This document shows, piece after piece, positions 1 through 14,500 of a stretch of DNA of 39,544 nucleotides. The translations under genes and the position numbers were made by a program. Position 1 is the first letter of the stretch. Every line of letters begins with the position of its first letter. The DNA comes from Apostichopus parvimensis. Taxonomy: Eukaryota; Echinodermata; Holothuroidea; Aspidochirotida; Stichopodidae. The stretch covers positions 1-39,544 of the forward strand of contig KN890759.1 in NCBI GenBank assembly GCA_000934455.1, in the 5' to 3' direction. Under the pieces are notes generated by a model. That model made no database searches. It was not told the origin of the DNA and saw nothing but the letters and a program-made list of their open reading frames with translations.

Positions 1-1503
1 TCAGCACCATTCATGTGGAATGATATTATCTTTTGCATCAATGAGCGATTAGGTACCATCCTTTGAGGTTTTGGCATTTTCACAAATAATTTGTTACCTA
101 TATGTTGCCTAGGAAACAAAGGAAGAAGATTACAGGGGGTGTATAATCATGATGTTAATTAAAGTGACAATTTAAGCGATGCTATAGAGGAGCAAGCAAA
201 TAGGACTGTTTGCCACTTTAATGTGCATTAAAGAGAGATGATAAATATTTGAATTTTTAAATGCAGAGAGGAATATTTGCATGAACTATATTTGACAAGG
301 TATTTTTAATTTAAGAAGTGAATGATTGCACTTCTTCCATTTTGGGCTTGGCTTAGATGAAAAGTTAGATGAATTAGTAAATACATCACCATAGCAACTG
401 AATTCAGCAAAAGCCTAATGTACTACAATGTCTATTTCTCAATAAAAGAAAATTTACAAAAATGATTGTTTGCATGTGAATTTGAATATATCTGTGTGTG
501 AAGTGAAACCTAGAAACATGAAATTTCATGTCTGGTATTCAATGCTGGTGAGGTAACAGAGTAGAAAAATGAAGTTATTCTAGATCTGCACAAACTAACC
601 TAAACTTTAAAGCTTTGTGTTTGTGTAAAAATTCCATTTCAAGTGTCATTGATTGTATAAAGCAAACTTACATTGATATTAAAGTGTAAAATAACTGTAA
701 ATTTTGAAGGTTAATAGGTATCTTGACATTTTGACTAAATTAATTTCAGCTATCCCAAACGCTTGTAGATTAAAAGGAAGTGGAAGTATAGGCCATTACA
801 CGAAAAATGAAGGTCTTTGAGAAGCATTAAAAAATTTGTTAGTTAACAGATCGTTGGGGAGACAATTAATGCGAATCATTTCATACATGAAACTTATCGT
901 TATTTGTAGTTTACATACCCTTAGGATAAACTACAACTTTGTAGGGTCGTATTTCACATCCATTCCATCTTACCTATCTTGTCAAAAATATTTGTCAAAT
1001 CAACATCAATTTAGAAACAACAGGTGCACATATATTTTGTGTATAATATATACATAGACTACATACATTTGGAACAATATTAGAAATGTGTAGGGGAACA
1101 GTACACTACATTGGCCTTCATCTATTTGTTGACATCTTACTATTTGTCGATTACAAAATACAGGAAAAAAAGCCTTGAACATTATTTTAAATTCCTTGAA
1201 TGGTCTGTGCATGTGTGTGTATGAGATGGCCCTAGATATTAACATATTTATTATTCAGCATCCAGATTGAAATTTTGAATTAATTGGGTCATAGTGCAGG
1301 GTATGAGGAAGAATTCAAAAAAGTCCATCAGTTAAATATAGCTCTAATGTACCAATAGGACTTTAGGTTTATAGATATTAGGCGCAAATGCCTAATTAAG
1401 GGGAAGCGATAACACATTTTTTGACCCCTTATTTGTTTACAGTGCCTGTAGAGTCATGCTGTAATGTCAAACTATATTGTACGTGATCCGTTAATGAAAG
1501 CTC

Positions 1504-1536
1504 TGTGTATACATTGTGTATACATTGTGTATACAT
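1504..1536. repeat. 11-bp tandem triplicate
   Basis: Three perfect copies of TGTGTATACAT lie head to tail in the upstream intron. This is a small simple repeat with no evident function. Confidence 0.85.
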
Positions 1537-3659
1537 TGAAAGGAAAGGAAAGTTTCTTGAGTTAAAACTGTGTTTGATATGTGTAAAACATCATTTGACA
1601 CAGAACATGAGTGCTCTGTACAAAGAGGAATCAATAGAGCAAGTGGTATTCTCTGTGTCCTAATCCTCTTAATCCTTCTCTTCGTTTGTGTATGTTTGAA
1701 ATAGGATGCCACAGCCAGTACTGTATAGGTGTGGGTAAATATAGTTTATACTGAGCCTTGTTTGGCTATGATATTTTGGAAGCATGTGAGCTCTTTGTGA
1801 GTCAAAGGTTCACCTAAAGTAAACTCACTTGTCTGCTGCTATCCAATTTAACCCACGTTACCTCTTAAAGAGGTTGGTTGGCATGAGGAGATACAAACTG
1901 TGTTCATGGTTTGATGGGGTCTGGGGAAGCATAAGGCAACAATTTTCATTTCTGTGTAATGATATAATACTTTGTGGTGATAGTAGAAATTCCATTGATA
2001 TGATGAGTGGTAAGAAAAACTTTCACTTTTATTTTTTAATTTTGGCCTATCTTTTTCAACCTGTAGAGCGAGACATATTTATGAACAAGCTTAATACAGA
2101 CTTTAATATTAGATCAATCTGTCAATAGCAATAACTTTCACTTCCTTGATATCATGTGGTTTACATTACCACAAATCACTAGGCAACACCCAAACCACAA
2201 ACCACTAGGCAACACCCAGAGCGGAATATCAGTTCTGTTAAAGGTGTGTGTAGTGACATTCAGTGTGAAACAGAAATATAATTCCTTGATGCAAAAACAA
2301 AAACAAAACAAACACTAAATCATGCATTAGGCCAGTTCCATGTAAACGATGAAATAATCAGTAATCGGTTAATAACCGATTTATCATATAATCGGTTGAA
2401 CACTAGTTTTCAAAGTTTCCAACTGCCATTTGGAGTATTTTCTTTATAAAATCTAACTGCAGCTGAAAGCATGGAGCTTACCAGGACTGTACACAAATGT
2501 ACATAGACACAAGATGCAGACGACAGGATTCATTGTTCCTTAGCAACACAAGTCTATGTAACATGATAGGAGTTACCGCCGTATGCAAGCTATAAGACTC
2601 TGTCAGTAGATGTTTGAATAGAAGGTGAATCTCAACAATGTTTTCAAGCAAGCCTTAGCAATTATTCTCAAATTTACCATAAATGCCAGTTATAGTGGCA
2701 TTCTTTCCGTATATATGGAACGCTTATCTCTTCGAACTGACAAAGGGTTAAATAATAAGTTCGTGGCACTAGGGAGCATGTCACATGACCCTCCAGGGAT
2801 GGTACCATTTCGTAGAGTGGAATGAGCCTTCCAGGACATTTTAAATTCAATGAGAAATGAGACACTAAGGGTGTACCAGTGTTGTGTCTTCAATAATCTG
2901 TTTTGATCATTATCTGTGTAACAAATTTTGTTAGCAAAACCATAAATTTCTAATATCAAATAAATTATTACACAAAGATGTCTACACCAGTACACCACAG
3001 AGAATCATTTCGGTTCAAATTAGATTTGTAAAATGAAATAAATGTTAATCCTAGAAAAATGTAACAATCTATCATGGAAAGTAATTGTTTCTCTGTTAAT
3101 TAGAAAAGAATCCTGTAACATATTTACCACTAATTAGTATATATTTAATCCCATTTAAAAACAAAATTCTTGATATGAAAGATAGCTGTGTGCATCAAAA
3201 ACAAATATATATAGCTTATCATTGACTTAGAACATGTGTTAATACTTTATTTGGCAGACTAGAATCTAGGGATCATCCTAGCTGCAGTTTTGTCATGCTG
3301 ATTTAGAACGTTGAGTCATCAGGATTTTGGATTTAATGTATAAACTAAACATTGACAGGACAATTTCATTTATATCATCATGAACATAGATTGGTTTGAA
3401 TGTATTCAAATAAAGATAATATGATAATGAAAGTCATATAGAAGCACTCTCATTATCTACAGGATAAACTAACATTTTAATGCATTCATTGCAATATCAA
3501 TATTTGTGTTTTTGTTTTCTTTGTCTATATGTCATAATTAACACAATATTGAGTTGGTTTGTTAGTTTACAGCATTTTGTCACTGTGTATTAAATTCAAG
3601 CATAATTGGATATCCTTCAATCTTAATTACTATCTACATGGCTTTGAGCACAACCATGT

Positions 3660-3917
3660 ATACTTCTTGGGGGGCTTTATAGACCCCCCCCCACCCCTCC
3701 CCACTGACAAACAGAATATTAAAAATGTGTGGTACAACCTAAACAGTAAAATAATCTTCAATATTCTTTTGAAAATTGCAAAATGGATCACTGTTTTGCA
3801 TCTAAGCACTTCCCATTTCCCTCAAATTTGGTCTATGGGGAAGGGACACCCTCCCTCTGGATCCTCCCATGGACTATTTAACATCTTAGCCACCTCCTCC
3901 CTGTAAAAAAAAAGGTG
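3660..3917. mobile_element. Possible G/C-tract miniature element fragment
   Basis: A run of Gs and then Cs (3669-3705) is followed by AT-rich sequence. It ends with an ACATCTTAGCCACCTCC...GTAAAAAAAAAGGTGG segment. The same word order (TTTTGCATCT, then ACATCTTAGgCC..., then an A-run with GAGG/GGTGG) recurs in the hAT-like element at 26024-26342, which suggests a related nonautonomous family. Terminal repeats were not identified here, so the limits are guesses. Confidence 0.35.
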
Positions 3918-5037
3918 GTTACTTCCCTGTTGTAGCAGACAATTTTGTGATCCTCAAGTTAGAGAGTTAAGTTCAGTTTTTGGACAGACATGAGATATGT
4001 TTGTTGAACTTGCACATTGCATTGTTTCACAACCATTATCATAAAAGAGCAGGTTATTGATGTGAGTGCAAAAACAAGAAGAAAACAAAAAAAGGTGGGG
4101 GAAGAAGAAAAAAAAAGGAACTAGAGTTTGAGTACAGACTAGAGACCGTTTCATGCTTGACAAGCTAGGACAAGTTTGATAAGGTAGACATTACTGTTAA
4201 GTAGTTTGAGAAAAGCTTTCTTTTTAACCCTTCAAAACACATAATTACTAACTATAATCAGTCATGGTCTGCAACACTTTTATAGCAGATGTGTGTAGGT
4301 TTAACCTAACTTGCATGTTAGAAATCTGGACAGAAGTTGTGATTGTCATTAAGTGGTACTGTAATAGCCAGGTATCTATAATTTATGTAGATGAAAAAAT
4401 AAATACTACGTCGTAGTTATTGTCCACATGCAAGGAAAGGTAATACTCCATAGCTATCATTCAAACATAAGAAAGCTGTACGTTTTTCTTGACTGGCTCT
4501 CCTGAAAGTAAGTATAGGACCTTTTGGGGGAAGTGGTTATTGTGAATTGCAGGGGTCTGTCTAAATATGAGTGATGAAAACCCAAACAACTTAGCATTTC
4601 AAATATAGCTGAAAATGAAAGAAGGATATTAAAACCATGCTTTGACTGATAACCTAGATCACAGCAGGAATGAAAGTGAAGTATACTCATTGTTTATTTT
4701 GAATGTAGAAGAAATCAAACAATGTCAGTGATACAGTATGTGTCACTGCGATGGAAGGATTATTATAGAAGAATGTATTAGAATGTTTTACTTGGCTGTG
4801 AAAGTATATAAACCATTGACTAATGCTAGGCTAAGCTAATTGGTGAAATTGTATGATCAGGGATGCAGGAATGCAGATTTTTGACTCACAGTATTATGAG
4901 ACTGAGTCTTTTTCCTTTGAGCTATTCCAAAGACCATTTGCCATTTCGTAATCTTGACTCCTCAATAGTGCTGCACGGATATTGTGACTGTCGGCTTTTG
5001 TGGAAAACTGATATTTAAGATCGTAATATCGGCATAT

Positions 5038-5073
5038 ACCGATCCGATCCGATCCCGATAATAATAACAATAA
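5038..5073. repeat. CCGAT-rich cluster followed by ATA repeats
   Basis: Consecutive CCGAT words are followed by AATAATAACAATAAT. The preceding sequence from 4967 (AGTGCTGCACGGATATTG) has the look of one end of a hAT-type repeat, but no matching second end was found. Confidence 0.5.
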
Positions 5074-5517
5074 TGAAAACCTACTGCCTAATGTTAGGCC
5101 ATTTCTATGTACAATCTCCCTTCATTTTTAATCTTGTCTATCGTGATCTTTAATGACCCTACTGGTTGGTCATGCAGTGTTGTTTTGTGCTAGTATTGCA
5201 TTCTTAACATGACTGAAATCAAATAAAAAATATGAAAGATTTAATGTTTTCTTTTTGTTCTTTCATTAATTTCTTACTAATTTTTTTGTTTGCAGTAATA
5301 CTGCACTATTATTATTATTACGTTATGCCTACACAAGTTTAGCCTACATGTTGCACATGTTGTATGGACCATTATTCTTAATTACTATTTGGCATATCAC
5401 CAGGATCTTTTTCATTGGAGGATGGAAGGACCCCAGCCCTCCAAAGTTCCTAAGAACCTCGGGTTTATTATCAGGTGTATTTAAATGCTTGCTTCTTTTC
5501 TTCTTTTCTAACTTCAG

Positions 5518-5581
5518 GGAAAATACATGGACATCGAATTTGACTTCAAAGGGGACCCAATTGGTGGAGTCATTACAAACT
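5518..5581 (+). CDS. myo1b-like: Myosin-I exon 1 of window: start of beta-sheet after switch I
   Basis: The acceptor is TTCTAACTTCAG before GGA; the donor is ACAAACT followed by GTAAGTT. It encodes 21 codons plus one base and reads [20 protein letters not shown] followed by N. In class I myosins this follows directly after switch I (NxNSSRF), so the Gly-Lys belongs to the end of that nucleotide-binding element. The preceding exon, with switch I and the P-loop, is not in the window. The exon ends in phase 1 and completes a Tyr codon with the next exon. Confidence 0.93.
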
Positions 5582-8500
5582 GTAAGTTGAAAACGGTTCC
5601 ACTCATAATATTGTGGCTATTTTCTTGACAAATTATATAGGTGAAGATTAAATGTAGATGTGACATTTAACAGCTGGTAAAACCCACTCCCCCTTCCTCC
5701 CCCCCCTCCAAAAAAAAGAAATTCTTCTTTTTCTGTTCGTTATCAGATAAAGGTAGAATTTGGGTTTTTTTCAAGCTCTTTTCCGCCAGCATTTGTGCTT
5801 TTCTCTTCTGCCTACATAGTCTCTACTTTATCAAACTGCTTTAAAAAAAAAAAAATGAAAAGAAAACAAATATCCATTTGGGAATCTTGCTTTATATGAA
5901 TATGTTCACGTGTACTTTATGCGTCTTTACATAGTCATTTTTGTGTAGGCTCTTAAACAGTCCATTAAGGGGAGAAAATCTGAATTGCAAATCAGAAGTA
6001 TAAGACAAAATTGAGCAGTTCAAAAGGTGACAGTCAGGCTCATTATTAAGACTCTTCTCAAGTTTGTGTGCGTTAAGGTGAAGACTGATAGATAAATGAA
6101 ACCAGTTGTAAACTGGGTTATAACTTGGCAAGGAATTAGTTATAAATGTAAGTTGGGACTAATATATGTACTACTACTTGTTAAGTACTAATTAACCTTT
6201 TTGTAAGTGACTATCAAGTAATGGTGTGACCATAAAAGGAATGGGAAGGAGGGTGGAGGGGGGAATGAAATGGGGCAAAAGGGAGAGCATCAAATAAAAT
6301 CTAAAAATTCATACATGCATGTCTGTCAATTGTGAACCCATCATCTCTCATTTCAACACTCTCCTTCCACCTTAATTTTTATTCTCCCCTTTTATCCATG
6401 TCTCCTTCTCTCTCCTTAATTCTTCCCTTACCTTCTAATCAAAATCCTAATAATCTCCTGCAAGGTTAATGTGTGGTCAGTACTGCTGGACAACTACAAA
6501 CTTTAACAGTTAACTGTAGCTGGATTAAGGCTCTCCCCAAATCTAGCAAATATTTGCAATAGTTCAAACCGTTGACCAAAATTAGGAACATTTATATACT
6601 TATACTCTACTAATATTTCTTAGGTCATAAAATAAACCAAGATAGCCTTAGAATGCAATGGGAGTGCCAAAGAAATTTTTCAAGTGGAAAAACTGTTTGT
6701 TTGCCTTTAGTTACATTATTTGTTTGTGCTTTTAATACCATCTTTTCATCTGTATATTATTTTTACATACTTCAGGAAACAGTGACAGATTAATATTTCC
6801 CACTGCTCATCTAGACCAGCACCTTTTAGTTTAGGGATCAAATTATTTATGACAAAACATTAGTTCATTACAGACCATAATACATGGGTCTGTGTAATGG
6901 CATTAGGTATTATACATTCAAATCAGCATATCATGTAACACTATAAGATCAATGTTATGTGTGGTTATGGATTTAATAGTTTGCCCTGTCAGTGACCTAT
7001 GGCCATGAGATAGTAATGCAAATTATTTGCACATGATGACTTTAGGTACAAAATTTATTTTGATATCTTGTACATTTAAAAAAAAAACCCATTGCTATTA
7101 GTCCAGATTGTATTTTTATAATACTGTAAATGCTGTACCTACCTTGGTAAAGCCATACTATGGGAAAGCCATTATACTGTGGTAAAGCCATGCAATAGCC
7201 ATAAGAGTATGGCACTTTTGACAACTATTTTGTTTATAATTAGCGCATTATAAATCTTAGTTATTATTATTATTATTATTAAAAAATATGATGACACTGT
7301 ATGAAAGTCACCGGCAGTTGACCTAACTGCCACAAAAAAATGGTCAAATATGGATGGCCACCCAACTAGCCTGGATTGCTCATATGATAGAGCATAGAAC
7401 TGGTCTCCTTGGGTGATCACCCATAACAGCCAGTTATTTCTTTACACTTTCTAACATTGTTTATAATTTCCTTGTCTGTTGTTGCATTGCATATAGAGGG
7501 TATATTATACCTGCATGCATATACCTTGATTTGCCTCTCCTTGGCCTTTATTTAAAACTCAAAATCGTTTCTTTGAACATGTTTGTGCTTCTTGATCCAT
7601 TACATTGATGAAGGTTTATTCAGTGACTTTATGGTATATACTCATCTAGAGAGTGGGCATATTCTTGTGTATCACTTAAAAAGTACCTCATATTTACTTA
7701 TGTGGAACATTATAATTATAAAATGTCTAACACACAGACCTTGGTATTTTGAGATATTAGCAGTCAACTGATGTATGTTGAACATTATGATTATGACAGT
7801 TGCTGTAGTTTCATGCATCTATAAAATCTAAATTTCTTTCTTGTTAACTGTGTAATGCAGGGGTGGCATTTAATTTATTTTGAAATTTTACTTTTCTTCT
7901 CTGCTGTTGTGCTACTATCATTTCTCTCGCTTAGAAGACAATAGATCTTACAGAATATGGAGGGAAAAAAATGGTGAAAAGATGAAACATTTCACAAAGA
8001 ATCCATGTTTATTAGACATTAAGCCAGTGCATGATGCGGTATAATTGAAGCATAAACTAAATTTGCAAGATCGTAAAGTATGATAAGGGTCCTTCATCCA
8101 GCTAACATTAATATTACTGAATATTCGAACCAGCCGTAGTTTGATGAAGAATTCATGTATACCACATACTGTAGTATGTTAGTGCAGGATGTCATGTGAT
8201 GTATGTACATCAAGCGTAAATGTACTCGCGTGTATGATATGTGAGGGTCGTTCCTTCAACCATACAGAATAAATCACCAAATGAAGAGAAAAGCAAATTG
8301 AAAGAATAAGAAAATTATTTTGATGCCACAAACAGGAAGTTGATTTAGACACGTAATTGTAGGTTGAGGCGAAGGATGAAGTATTTGATCTTTTTTATAA
8401 TTTTTATCTTTGTTCGTTGTCTGATAATGTCATCCGTCGCCGTACTTATTCTATTGAAAAATGTTTCATTTTTGCCTCTTTTGTTAGATCTGTTGGAGAA

Positions 8501-11500
8501 GTCTCGTGTAGTTTCCCAAGCTAAAGGAGAGAGAAACTTCCATATTTTCTATCAACTTCTATCTGGAGGTACAGACGTATTGATAGGTGAGTCAAAGGGG
8601 CATTGCTTTAGATTTTGATGATATAGCTGGCTCACTGCTAAAATGTTTCCAGCCATGTAGTGTAGGTAAATGGGAGAGTGCAGTTGTACAGTAGCTCGGA
8701 GACAAGTAAGTATTGTCGCTCGTAAATATTTACCTGGACTGATAGAATGGTCTTTAATTAACTTGGTTTCCCGTTCATGGGAGCTAACAGCTATTTAGAA
8801 ATGGGGCAGGGTAGGGGAGAAGCAGCCATCAAAATGCTTGCTTATGAACTGTAAAGTCATCACTTAGTTAATTATCATTTTCTTGACAACATGGTTCTAT
8901 TCTTGCAAATTCTTTCTTTAAGTAAGTGTGAGGCTTATTATGGACACGTTTTTTACTGTTAATGAGTAACTGTTTATATGGTAAACAGACCTTTAAATTT
9001 AGCTTGTCCTTTGTAAGACTTTCTCATTGAAAGACATGGATTGATGCAAGGACTGAGGTTAAATCATGTAATAATTAACAAACTTATAATGCAATAGTAA
9101 AGTCTATGTGATTTACATTCTGTAGTCTTCTCTAATGGATAACTTCTTCCCAAAGAGAAATTTAATTTAAATTATTTTATGGCTGTTTTGCCGTAACCCT
9201 TCCAGCCTCTATTAAACATGACCAACTTGTTTGTTGAAGGTAGCATTTGTTATCTTCTGCTGCTGCAGACATATTGTTATATTTTATGTGACCAAGACAG
9301 CAAATCCGAATTGAATCAAGCAAGCATACTTGTTGTATGAGTACAAGAGCATGAGTGCCGTGAGTACCATGAGGACAAATAGAAGTTCTCTTGATGGACT
9401 TCTTCCCTCACATGAATAGATTAAAAACAAGTAAAAGGTTTCAGAACCTCGTGGTACTTGAACATCACAGAGTTACAAAATGAAAGCTCTCAGACTAGAC
9501 TTTTAATATTTGATATCTACCAAACAGAGCAACAATTTTCTTAGCAGTTTTTTGGAGAGTTGTGCTGCACAAAGCTCCCTGTTATATAAGCCAAATAGGA
9601 TGGTTGGGTTTATGTCCCCTTTAAGTACTTCAATTAAGCTATGTATGCTGGTGGTATACCAACATTGTTCTGATTTTGTAAGTTGTATCTCATGCAATGA
9701 TGATTTGAATACAAAGAGTGGAATTAGTGAAACATGTCTTCTTTAGTTGTGAATGACATTAAAAAACAACATGAATACATTTAGAAGTTGATTTGTACTC
9801 ATATTTCACCTGTACCTTATAGTTTTAATGATATCAACAATTTGTGACAGTTACTTTTCAAATGCAGTTCACTACAACTTGCATAAAGGCTTTTATATGT
9901 TACAATTATTGGTTACACTTTAGACTCCATGTTCATTAATTAAGTGTGTAGGAGCAGTTAAGCAAACAAGTTAAAACTGACCGATTGCTTATGGAGGATG
10001 CAGTTTCAACGAATGATTGTAGAAAAGTTTGTCTTTAATACCGAATGTGTTACCTTGACAGCAATCAATATGTGGGCGTTATGTGATACAATATTCATAC
10101 AGCACACGAACTGGATAATGTCAATACTTATCGCTAAATTTAATCAAAGTGTTTGCTTAAAGTTGTAGCATTGACACATTTAACACATAAACATTCATTT
10201 CTTTTATATGTGGATTTCATTAAAGAGTCTCTTTCCTACAAATGAAATAAATAAATAAAATGAATAAATAAATAAAAAAATGAAAGCTGCTCTGTGAAGA
10301 TACGTGGTGTTTTTTACATTGTGATTGCAATTAAAAAAGCAATGCATGATGGGGTAGAATCTTTTAGAAATTGCTTGTGAGGAAGCCCCCAGTCATATTA
10401 CTTGAAACATAATTGCTACATCAGGGAATAGTTTTGTGTTTATACTTTTTGTGTAGCACTTTATGAGTTTAATAACAGACTTTGTTTTTATCATGAATGC
10501 TGCAAATGCTAATGGTCTGTGTATATGTCTTTTCATTTGTGTGGCAATTTGGCTAGTTTTGGGTAGGGGGATGTTATGAGGAAGCAGGGACAGTTTTAGT
10601 GGAAAAAAATTAATGGTGCAACCAGTGTTTGCCATCAGTAAAGGCTAGCTAGTGCCCTTCCACAGGGTTGAATATACACCTCACATTTACTCCCACCATG
10701 CTCCCTCTTAGAAATTAACACCTGAGATGTGTTTTACATTGACACATTCATTGTCTGTCAGAGGCTCTCAAAGTACCATTGGGGTTATCTGACAGATCTG
10801 CGGTTTATGTCTTCAGGTCAAATTGGAAGAAAATAAATGCCATAAATTTACTTTCTGAAATATCACAAAGCTTCTTTAATAATCACAACAGTATCAGTTT
10901 TGTTTAGTCATGGCATATTTTAGTTTTTGAAATTTCATGTTTCATCACATGTATTTGACATAGAAGGATAGGTTAAACTCTGTTATTCCTTCTGTACACA
11001 ACTTTTATTGATATGTGGAATTGATTTTGTTTTTGTAATTTTTTGTTTCCATTTATGCAGAGGAGCTTGGGTTGGACAGAGACCCAGAGAAGTACTTTTT
11101 CTTGAATCAGACGAACGTCAAACGAATCGCCGATGTTGACGACAAAGAAAACTTTGCAATCACTCAAGTAAGAAATTGGAATGTATATTGTAAATGTTTA
11201 TAATGTGTACAGACCGGCATTTTAATTAAGTTTTTTCATAATCATTTAAAATTATGCTGAGCGAGTGTAGGTTACAAATGGGCCGGTGCATTTTGTTTAT
11301 TATACTAAACATTACAATACTATGTTAAAATTCTGACCAGATTCACTCAGGTCACTATAGTGTATTTTCTAAAGATGTCTTCAAATATTTCTTCTTGCCC
11401 AAAATGGTACAANNNNNNNNNNNNNNNNNNNNNNNNNNNNNNNNNNNNNNNNNNNNNNNNNNATGATGGGGTAGAATCTTTTAGAAATTGCTTGTGAGGA

Positions 11501-14500
11501 AGCCCCCAGTCATATTACTTGAAACATAATTGCTACATCAGGGAATAGTTTCGTGTTTATACTTTTTGTGTAGCACTTTATGAGTTTAATAACAGACTTT
11601 GTTTTTATCATGAATGCTGCAAATGCTAATGGTCTGTGTATATGTCTTTTCATTTGTGTGGCAATTTGGCTAGTTTTGGGTAGGGGGATGTTATGAGGAA
11701 GCAGGGACAGTTTTAGTGGAAAAAAATTAATGGTGCAACCAGTGTTTGCCATCAGTAAAGGCTAGCTAGTGCCCTTCCACAGGGTTGAATATACACCTCA
11801 CATTTACTCCCACCATGCTCCCTCTTAGAAATTAACACCTGAGATGTGTTTTACATTGACACATTCATTGTCTGTCAGAGGCTCTCAAAGTACCATTGGG
11901 GTTATCTGACAGATCTGCGGTTTATGTCTTCAGGTCAAATTGGAAGAAAATAAATGCCATAAATTTACTTTCTGAAATATCACAAAGCTTCTTTAATAAT
12001 CACAACAGTATCAGTTTTGTTTAGTCATGGCATATTTTAGTTTTTGAAATTTCATGTTTCATCACATGTATTTGACATAGAAGGATAGGTTAAACTCTGT
12101 TATTCCTTCTGTACACAACTTTTATTGATATGTGGAATTGATTTTGTTTTTGTAATTTTTTGTTTCCATTTATGCAGAGGAGCTTGGGTTGGACAGAGAC
12201 CCAGAGAAGTACTTTTTCTTGAATCAGACGAACGTCAAACGAATCGCCGATGTTGACGACAAAGAAAACTTTGCAATCACTCAAGTAAGAAATTGGAATG
12301 TATATTGTAAATGTTTATAATGTGTACAGACCGGCATTTTAATTAAGTTTTTTCATAATCATTTAAAATTATGCTGAGCGAGTGTAGGTTACAAATGGGC
12401 CGGTGCATTTTGTTTATTATACTAAACATTACAATACTATGTTAAAATTCTGACCAGATTCACTCAGGTCACTATAGTGTATTTTCTAAAGATGTCTTCA
12501 AATATTTCTTCTTGCCCAAAATGGTACAATATGCACTTTTAGCAAGTGGTTTAATGACAGTAACACTGTCCCACTTTTTATATGCAAAGTAAGCTAGGCT
12601 TTTGTACATCTGGTATTCAATTTCGTAGGCATGGAGCATAGCCTGAGTTTTGGAATTTTATATTGAAGCTAAGATTAAGCCCTAAGTTTCAACAATGTCA
12701 ACACTAGGGCGAGCCAATAATTTATGGTACTAACGTGTATTTTATACTTAATAATAAATAATATTAAACAGTTCTTATGTACCGCAACTTACAATAAAGT
12801 CTCGCCGCGCTCTACAAAAGAAAGTGAAAGATATGTACACAATATACAATAAGAGTAAACATAACAATTATAACAATGAAAACAGGTGTGTCTTCAAAAC
12901 AGTTTTGAACTTCTCCACAGACATGACATTCTTTATGTTGAGTGGGAGTTTATTCCAAAGGAGGGTTGAGGAGTACTGGAAAGATTGCTCGCCATAAGAT
13001 TTAGTGGACACAGGGTGCATAGAGAGCAATGATTGGGTGCTAGAGCACAGACGGCGAGTTGGGGTATAACTTTGAACAAGTTCACCCAAGTAGTGTGGCG
13101 CAATACCATGAATACATTTAAAGGTTAACAGGAGTACCTTGTAATCAATAAGCAGTTTGACAGGTAGCCAATGAAGGTCATGAAGTATGGGGGTGATGTG
13201 AGAGACAGGGCTAGTGCGAGTGATCAACCTGGCAGCAGAGTTTTGAATGCGTTGTAATTTAGCCAGTTGACTATCACAGAGATATACTTGGAGACAGTTG
13301 CTATGGAGTAACAGGGAATAATTAAGTGTTTAAATATTTTGAAGGTTTTAAGTTTTGACTCAAAATACAATGATTCCTGTGTAAAAACCTGCTGTACAAC
13401 TTTGTAGTTGTATAGCAATTTGACAATTTTGTGTAGCATTTGGCGATGCGATACTGGATAAAATATTCCCCGAGTGAGGTAACCAGCAACCACGGTTGGC
13501 CCTGCCATTTGACATATATCATTTTGTGTACCCATGCTTGTAACAAAGTTGAAGAGTATAGTACACAAGCAAAATGTAAAATATAACAAAAAATGGCATT
13601 ACAGCAAAATGTAGAGGTAACTAAATAAATATGATTGACCTTTTGTGGCAACTATTTTAGGGCAATATTGTTTACTAAAGTTAGTAGTTGACCTACCAAA
13701 TTGATACTCAGTGTGGCTTACTTCCTCTGGGTTTCCTGGCAAAGCAAACTTGACTTGTCAACATTTCATATTTGGGACCCTTTGCAGGATAGTGATTTCA
13801 GGAGAATTAAGGAAGACAAACAAAGTGTAGGTGTGTAATTAACATTTAGTATTAACATGGGAAGTGGTTTTCCTTGTGGCCATGCAGAAATACTGAAAGT
13901 ACACCAAAATGTCTCCTTTCTACATTGCTTTATGTGGTAAGTGATGAAGCCAGAAAGTGTCCAGAAAGAAAGAAGACACAGAAAGAAAGGAAGAAGACAA
14001 AATTTCAGAGAAGTGGAACAACAAATATTTTAGAATCGTACAGGAAACTTAAACTATCATGCAGCTATTAAAAGCTCGATTGATTTTATAAGCTAAGACA
14101 GGAAGCCATCGTGTAAACAATTTATGTTTTATCCTTTCCATGTTGTCTTTTCCCAATACTTGAAACGGAGCAAATGTTTATGTCACTGTATTATGATGGG
14201 TGTATATTGCCTCAGCACAACTTTCTTGTGAGCTTTAAAGATATACCTGACAATATTGTATGTATCACTGACATTGAAAAACTTCACAAAAACCTTAAAA
14301 CCAATGAGATTGCAAACTACACTTGTAATTTTAGTTGTTAGCCTTCAGAATGGTAGATTTGGCAAGAACAGGAAGTAGGCATTGACCCTGAAATTGGTCA
14401 GTGGGGTGGGGGGGGGGTTCTAAAATGTTACAAACTTTTGTAAGCTAGGTAGATTTGAGTGCATATGTAGAATGGAGACAGGTTTATTTCGTTGTTCATA

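Larger units (their letters stand above)
1..5517 (+). other. Intron upstream of the first visible myosin exon
   Basis: I see no myosin exon here. There is no stretch encoding the P-loop (GESGAGKT) or the EAFGNAKT/NDNSSRF segment that must precede the exon at 5518. The short open frames have no recognisable protein and no coding flavour. The contents are AT-rich intron sequence, an 11-bp triplicate at 1504-1536, a tandem pair of about 30 bp (CACTAGGCAACACCCA twice) near 2170-2220, a C/G-rich element-like stretch at 3660-3917 and a CCGAT cluster near 5038-5073. Confidence 0.7.

Noticed and set aside
1829-2128. 99-codon + strand open frame upstream of the myosin exons.
   Set aside because: No similarity to the missing N-terminal myosin motor (no P-loop), no splice-site pattern and AT-rich random-looking composition.
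10393-11752. Two identical 80-codon and two identical 64-codon minus-strand open frames that look like a duplicated gene pair.
   Set aside because: They are simply carried by the 1067-bp segment repeated on both sides of the N gap; the 64-codon frame is antisense to exon 3.
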